Source: Frisingicoccus sp902471845 (lineage in GTDB: Bacteria > Bacillota > Clostridia > Lachnospirales > Lachnospiraceae). Taken from it: DNA of 64,000 nt. Within the stretch, counting starts at the first letter, position 1, and each line of letters begins with the position of its first letter. The stretch is taken from the NCBI RefSeq assembly GCF_047030795.1, contig NZ_JBKYIC010000001.1; one strand, given 5' to 3'. The translations under genes were made by a program, and so were the position numbers. Positions 60,804 through 64,000 of this stretch are shown one piece after another. The notes under the pieces were generated by a model. The model searched no databases, was not told where the DNA came from, and saw only the letters and a program-made list of their open reading frames with translations.

Positions 60804-61835
60804 CTACTTCCAGAAAAACGGCGGATATTCATCCAAATCACCTCGCAAATGGCGGGCCAGCAGCATAGCCTGTATATGTGGCACCATTCCCCACTCCACT
60901 TTTTCTTTCAAAAACGGGTGGGTTATCGCTTCCTGCTTTTTACTCTGCCATGCGGCCAAAAAAGCTTTTCGCGTTCCATCATCCATAATGACAGCTCCAT
61001 TTTCTTTTCGCATAAAACCCTTCTTGCTTACAACCTTTTTATTTATCAGAGTAAGTACAAAACGATCCCCCATAACACCGCGCAATTCTTCTACCATATC
61101 CAGAGCCAGGGACTTTCTCCCCGGACGATCTGTATGGAAAAAACCAACGTAAGGATCCAGTCCCACCGTCTCTAATGCCCCAGCGCACATAGAAGTCAGT
61201 AATGTATAAGCAAAGGAAAGCATTGCATTTACTTCATCTAACGGCGGTCTCCTATTTCTGCCCTGAAATTGAAAATCATCTTTTTGTTGCAAAATCAAAT
61301 CATCAAACACAGAGAAATATACAGATGCAGCTTCCCCTTCTAATCCTCTTAAACGATCTGCATCATCACATACTCTAATTTTCTTTAACGAATCTGCTAA
61401 AAAAACGGATTTATTTTTCAGCTTATCAGCATCCAGCCGCAATGGATAATCTCTTGCTGCACGTTCCAATATCCATCTGGAATTAAAAACCTTTCCTGCA
61501 ATACAGTTTCTTGCAATTTTGATGCTCCGTTCCGGGCTTTCGCTTCTGCGGTACTGCTCCTTTCGTAGCATCACATTTCCATAGACCTCCCCGGAAACTC
61601 TGGCAAGAAATCTTCCATACCCACTTAAGAAAGTCAGGCCAATTCCTTTCTGTGCACAAGCTCCCATAAGTGCCGGGCTTACACCTGCATAGCCAAAAGT
61701 TACAATTGCTTCCAGATTATGCAGAGGTATACGCCCTATTATCTGTTCCTTCTCGCTGATGACAACATTCTCTCCATCCAATGAAAGATACCGATTTGCA
61801 GATGTTACATATAAAGTATTCAATAATTTTTTCAC
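60804..61835 (-). CDS. cas1: CRISPR-associated integrase Cas1 (type I-C)
   Basis: 343 residues. The GTG at 61835 gives the usual I-C N-terminus VKKLLNTLYVT and is preceded by AAGGATGAGAG. Catalytic residues are in GLEGEAASVYF (Glu), VGFFHTDRPGRKSLALD (His and Asp). It inserts spacers at the leader end. Confidence 0.95.
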   Translation of the reverse strand: MKKLLNTLYVTSANRYLSLDGENVVISEKEQIIGRIPLHNLEAIVTFGYAGVSPALMGACAQKGIGLTFLSGYGRFLARVSGEVYGNVMLRKEQYRRSESPERSIKIARNCIAGKVFNSRWILERAARDYPLRLDADKLKNKSVFLADSLKKIRVCDDADRLRGLEGEAASVYFSVFDDLILQQKDDFQFQGRNRRPPLDEVNAMLSFAYTLLTSMCAGALETVGLDPYVGFFHTDRPGRKSLALDMVEELRGVMGDRFVLTLINKKVVSKKGFMRKENGAVIMDDGTRKAFLAAWQSKKQEAITHPFLKEKVEWGMVPHIQAMLLARHLRGDLDEYPPFFWK

Positions 61836-61848
61836 AGTTCTCTCATCC

Positions 61849-62526
61849 TTACTTTCTATCTCCACATGAAATATCATCATTAATGTAGGCATCTATATAT
61901 TTCGCCGCCGATCTTTCTTTGCCCAAAACAGGCATACAGATATCCTTTAAAGAACAGGCGTTGCAACTCTTACTCCATTTGACCTTAGGCGTGTATCCTT
62001 TGGAAAAATATGTATGCATTTCTAAAAACATTGCACGAACTTCCTCTCGAATATCATCCGTAATATCTACTTTCTCCCGATGTCTTGTCTCTCCATAGAA
62101 TAAATATCCATGCGTAATCCGGCAGCAAAGCATTTCTTCCAGACACATAGCCTGTGCGGCAAGCTGAAGAATATCTACATGATTTTTCTTTGGAGATCCA
62201 CGCTTATATTCCACAGGAATCACTTCATATTGTCCTTCCTGACCATGCAGTGAAATCCCATTGTTTGTCCGATAAAATTCCACAATGTCACACTCACCGC
62301 TGATACCTAATTCTCTGGAACAAATCGGCATAGCACGGGAAATAATTAAATCGCCTCGCTTCTCCCCGCTTAGCACGTCATGAGCCTTCTCATGCAGCAA
62401 TTTTCCTTCCACTGTCCTTACATTTTCCTGCCACTGAAGCTCAATATAAGCCAATGCCCACTGTCTTCTGCAAAATGCAAAATGTTGAATTCCTGACAAC
62501 TGCAAAAATTCTTCTTCTCTATACAA
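61849..62526 (-). CDS. cas4: CRISPR-associated exonuclease Cas4
   Basis: 225 residues. The RecB-like nuclease has GECDIVEF and PVEYKRG (Asp, Glu-x-Lys), with iron-sulfur cysteines at CRRQW and at the C-terminal CNACSLKDIC. It trims pre-spacers and helps select the PAM. The start is a TTG at 62526 with GGAGG nine bases upstream, inside the end of cas7; ATG starts upstream lie deep in cas7. Confidence 0.93.
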   Translation of the reverse strand: MYREEEFLQLSGIQHFAFCRRQWALAYIELQWQENVRTVEGKLLHEKAHDVLSGEKRGDLIISRAMPICSRELGISGECDIVEFYRTNNGISLHGQEGQYEVIPVEYKRGSPKKNHVDILQLAAQAMCLEEMLCCRITHGYLFYGETRHREKVDITDDIREEVRAMFLEMHTYFSKGYTPKVKWSKSCNACSLKDICMPVLGKERSAAKYIDAYINDDISCGDRK

Positions 62527-63376
62527 AGTCAAATACCTCCGGCTTTGTGCAATCAAGTGATTCCAAAGTAATATCATAATCATCAAATTTCTTCGGCCTA
62601 TCTACTTTCGGCGTAATCCGGACACTACGATGAATCTTAGCAGTGGAAACCGACGGCATTTTTTCCGAATGCTGCCACCAGTAAAGTCGGCAAACCTCCA
62701 TACTACCCTCCGGTCTGGCAGAAGAAGCATCATTTTCAAAGAGTGTCTTTAACGCTTCTTTTAACAATTCTGCATCCTCCTGAGAAAATCCTGTTTTCTC
62801 TGCAAGCTGAACATTCACACTTCCTTTTATTGTGTAAAGACCAAATCCTATCCTATGCTTTGTTCCCATCGTATCGGAAGCTTTTCCGTCTTTTTTATCC
62901 TCGCTGTTTACACTTTTTGTAATTTGCATGCTGATGATATCCACCGGAGAAGCACTGACTGCCTGGTGAATAGAAACCGGTCCCCGAATACCAAGTGATA
63001 CCTCTACGCCCTTAAACGCAAATACCTGTCCGAAACTTCTTACATCCAGCCATTCTCTACAGGCAATCTCGGCGCACTTATCCCGATCCGCTTTTTTCTT
63101 TTTATCTATCTCTGCTTTAAATTCCTTACATCCATCCGCACGCTCCTTAAGGCTTGTAAAAGAATCATCTGCACGCTCATCGGACTGAACAAAAATTCTT
63201 TGTCCCATATCCTGCCAACGATTTCTGATTTTCCGTTTGATGCAAACATCTGAAATTTCGCCATATCCTTCAAAATTTTCCCGCGGCCTGTTTCCATTCA
63301 ACGGATCACCATTTGGATTCGCTTCCGTAGCTGATACCAATACCAAAAAATCAATTTTCCCCTTCAATTCACTCAT
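62519..63376 (-). CDS. cas7: CRISPR-associated Cas7 (Csd2, type I-C backbone)
   Basis: 285 residues. The N-terminus FLVLVSATEANPNGDPLNGNRPR (residues 10-32, given in part) is the Csd2/Cas7 RRM-like start. It coats the crRNA in Cascade. ATGA overlap with cas8c shows translational coupling. Confidence 0.95.
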   Translation of the reverse strand: MSELKGKIDFLVLVSATEANPNGDPLNGNRPRENFEGYGEISDVCIKRKIRNRWQDMGQRIFVQSDERADDSFTSLKERADGCKEFKAEIDKKKKADRDKCAEIACREWLDVRSFGQVFAFKGVEVSLGIRGPVSIHQAVSASPVDIISMQITKSVNSEDKKDGKASDTMGTKHRIGFGLYTIKGSVNVQLAEKTGFSQEDAELLKEALKTLFENDASSARPEGSMEVCRLYWWQHSEKMPSVSTAKIHRSVRITPKVDRPKKFDDYDITLESLDCTKPEVFDFV

Positions 63377-64000
63377 GACTCTTCCTCCTCATTTTCTTTC
63401 TTTTTCTGAAATGCATAGGCTTGATTGTGAAATCCCAACAGATACAAACCTGACAACGCCGTATCGTTTTCATAATCCTGTACTGAAAATTTACTATGTA
63501 TTTCATTCATTGTATTTTGATAATGCAACCGTTCCCCCGGTTTCAAGCGCATCAGATACGGTTCCAGCTTTTCTTCAATTACCTTCCACGTACGAAATGG
63601 GTGCTGCGAAAATGCACACATATACCGCTTTGCATTGGTTTCCCGCACATCATCCTTATCGAATGTTCGATACTCAATACGGTCTGCCAAAGCCAGTAGG
63701 CGCCCATACAAGTAATCCCTTTTATCACAAGTTGCATCCAAAGCCATCGTCCAGTCCTCCTTATATTCTTTTTTATATTGTTGTTTTACCATGGAGCAGG
63801 CCAATCCCAGTACCCGCTGCCACAAAAAACGGCTTTTAAAAGAAACCGGCGAGGAGGCCCTGCGTATCGCTAGCCATACCATATCCTTGGGTATCTGTTT
63901 TCCTTCCAGAATGCATGGCATCCAACGCTTTGCAACCTCTTTATACCGTTCCTCTTTCCCCTTCATGGAAAAAAATCCTTTTTGCTCCGTCCCATAAAGC
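63373..64000 (-). CDS. cas8c: CRISPR-associated Cas8c (Csd1), C-terminal part
   Basis: The frame stays open to the window edge, so the real start lies outside; about 208 residues are seen. The C-terminus with GLYLLGFHNQAYAFQKK matches Csd1 proteins. Cas8c recognises the PAM and in type I-C also supplies the small subunit by internal translation. Cas5 and Cas3 are expected beyond the window. Confidence 0.9.
   Translation of the reverse strand, partial: LYGTEQKGFFSMKGKEERYKEVAKRWMPCILEGKQIPKDMVWLAIRRASSPVSFKSRFLWQRVLGLACSMVKQQYKKEYKEDWTMALDATCDKRDYLYGRLLALADRIEYRTFDKDDVRETNAKRYMCAFSQHPFRTWKVIEEKLEPYLMRLKPGERLHYQNTMNEIHSKFSVQDYENDTALSGLYLLGFHNQAYAFQKKKENEEEES

Noticed and set aside
63373..64000. 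A truncated or broken cas8c
   Set aside because: The frame is open through the edge of the window with good similarity, so the short length is due to the window, not a mutation.

Overview
The window looks like a chromosomal segment of an anaerobic, low-to-moderate GC Firmicute, most likely a Lachnospiraceae-type Clostridia. Signs of this are strong GGAGG ribosome-binding sites, a T-box in front of thrS, an infC-rpmI-rplT operon behind an L20-type leader, 2-hydroxyacyl-CoA dehydratase/activase genes, a tungsten aldehyde:ferredoxin oxidoreductase and NEAT/FIVAR surface proteins with a gut-Clostridia style C-terminal anchor. No phage or plasmid genes were seen. The species cannot be named from the sequence.

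Layout. 1-6.5 kb: an aspartoacylase-like hydrolase with a LysR regulator, then a divergent PLP-dependent sulfur-amino-acid lyase followed by a 2-hydroxyacyl-CoA dehydratase-like subunit and a second subunit fused to its ATP-dependent activase. 6.5-12 kb: an Rpn-family nuclease gene, a membrane-anchored oleate hydratase with a TetR regulator, and a small membrane protein divergent from another TetR gene with twin operators. 12-37 kb: an iron/haem region. It holds a Shp-like haem protein with an IsdE/FecCD/ATPase importer, a 2136-residue NEAT/FIVAR surface protein, an ECF transporter with an AraC regulator and a YbtPQ-like ABC pair, and two tandem DtxR-family regulators. 37-48 kb: housekeeping genes (uppP, tRNA-Asn, rplT, rpmI, infC, thrS, bioY) with an MMPL exporter module and its TetR. 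48.5-59.3 kb: a one-directional tungsten cofactor and AOR cluster (moaA, ferredoxin-fused Fe-alcohol dehydrogenase, MoaD-like protein, AOR, ThiF-like protein, two MoeA proteins, tupABC). 59.8-64 kb: a type I-C CRISPR array with cas2, cas1, cas4, cas7 and the end of cas8c; the operon runs off the window.

The most interesting signal is regulatory. A palindrome GGTTAG-N6-CTAACC, with fixed spacing, lies just downstream of the -10 element of four promoters: the Shp/haem operon, the NEAT protein, the ECF operon and the two DtxR-like regulators themselves. This points to a local, autoregulated, DtxR-type iron/haem regulon that ties together four transport modules. Two of these promoters sit in duplicated DNA whose upstream halves carry an 81-bp element also found in front of both Rpn nuclease genes. 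A separate family of dispersed mini-hairpin repeats (four copies) lies at gene ends and supplies the last codons of one TetR gene.
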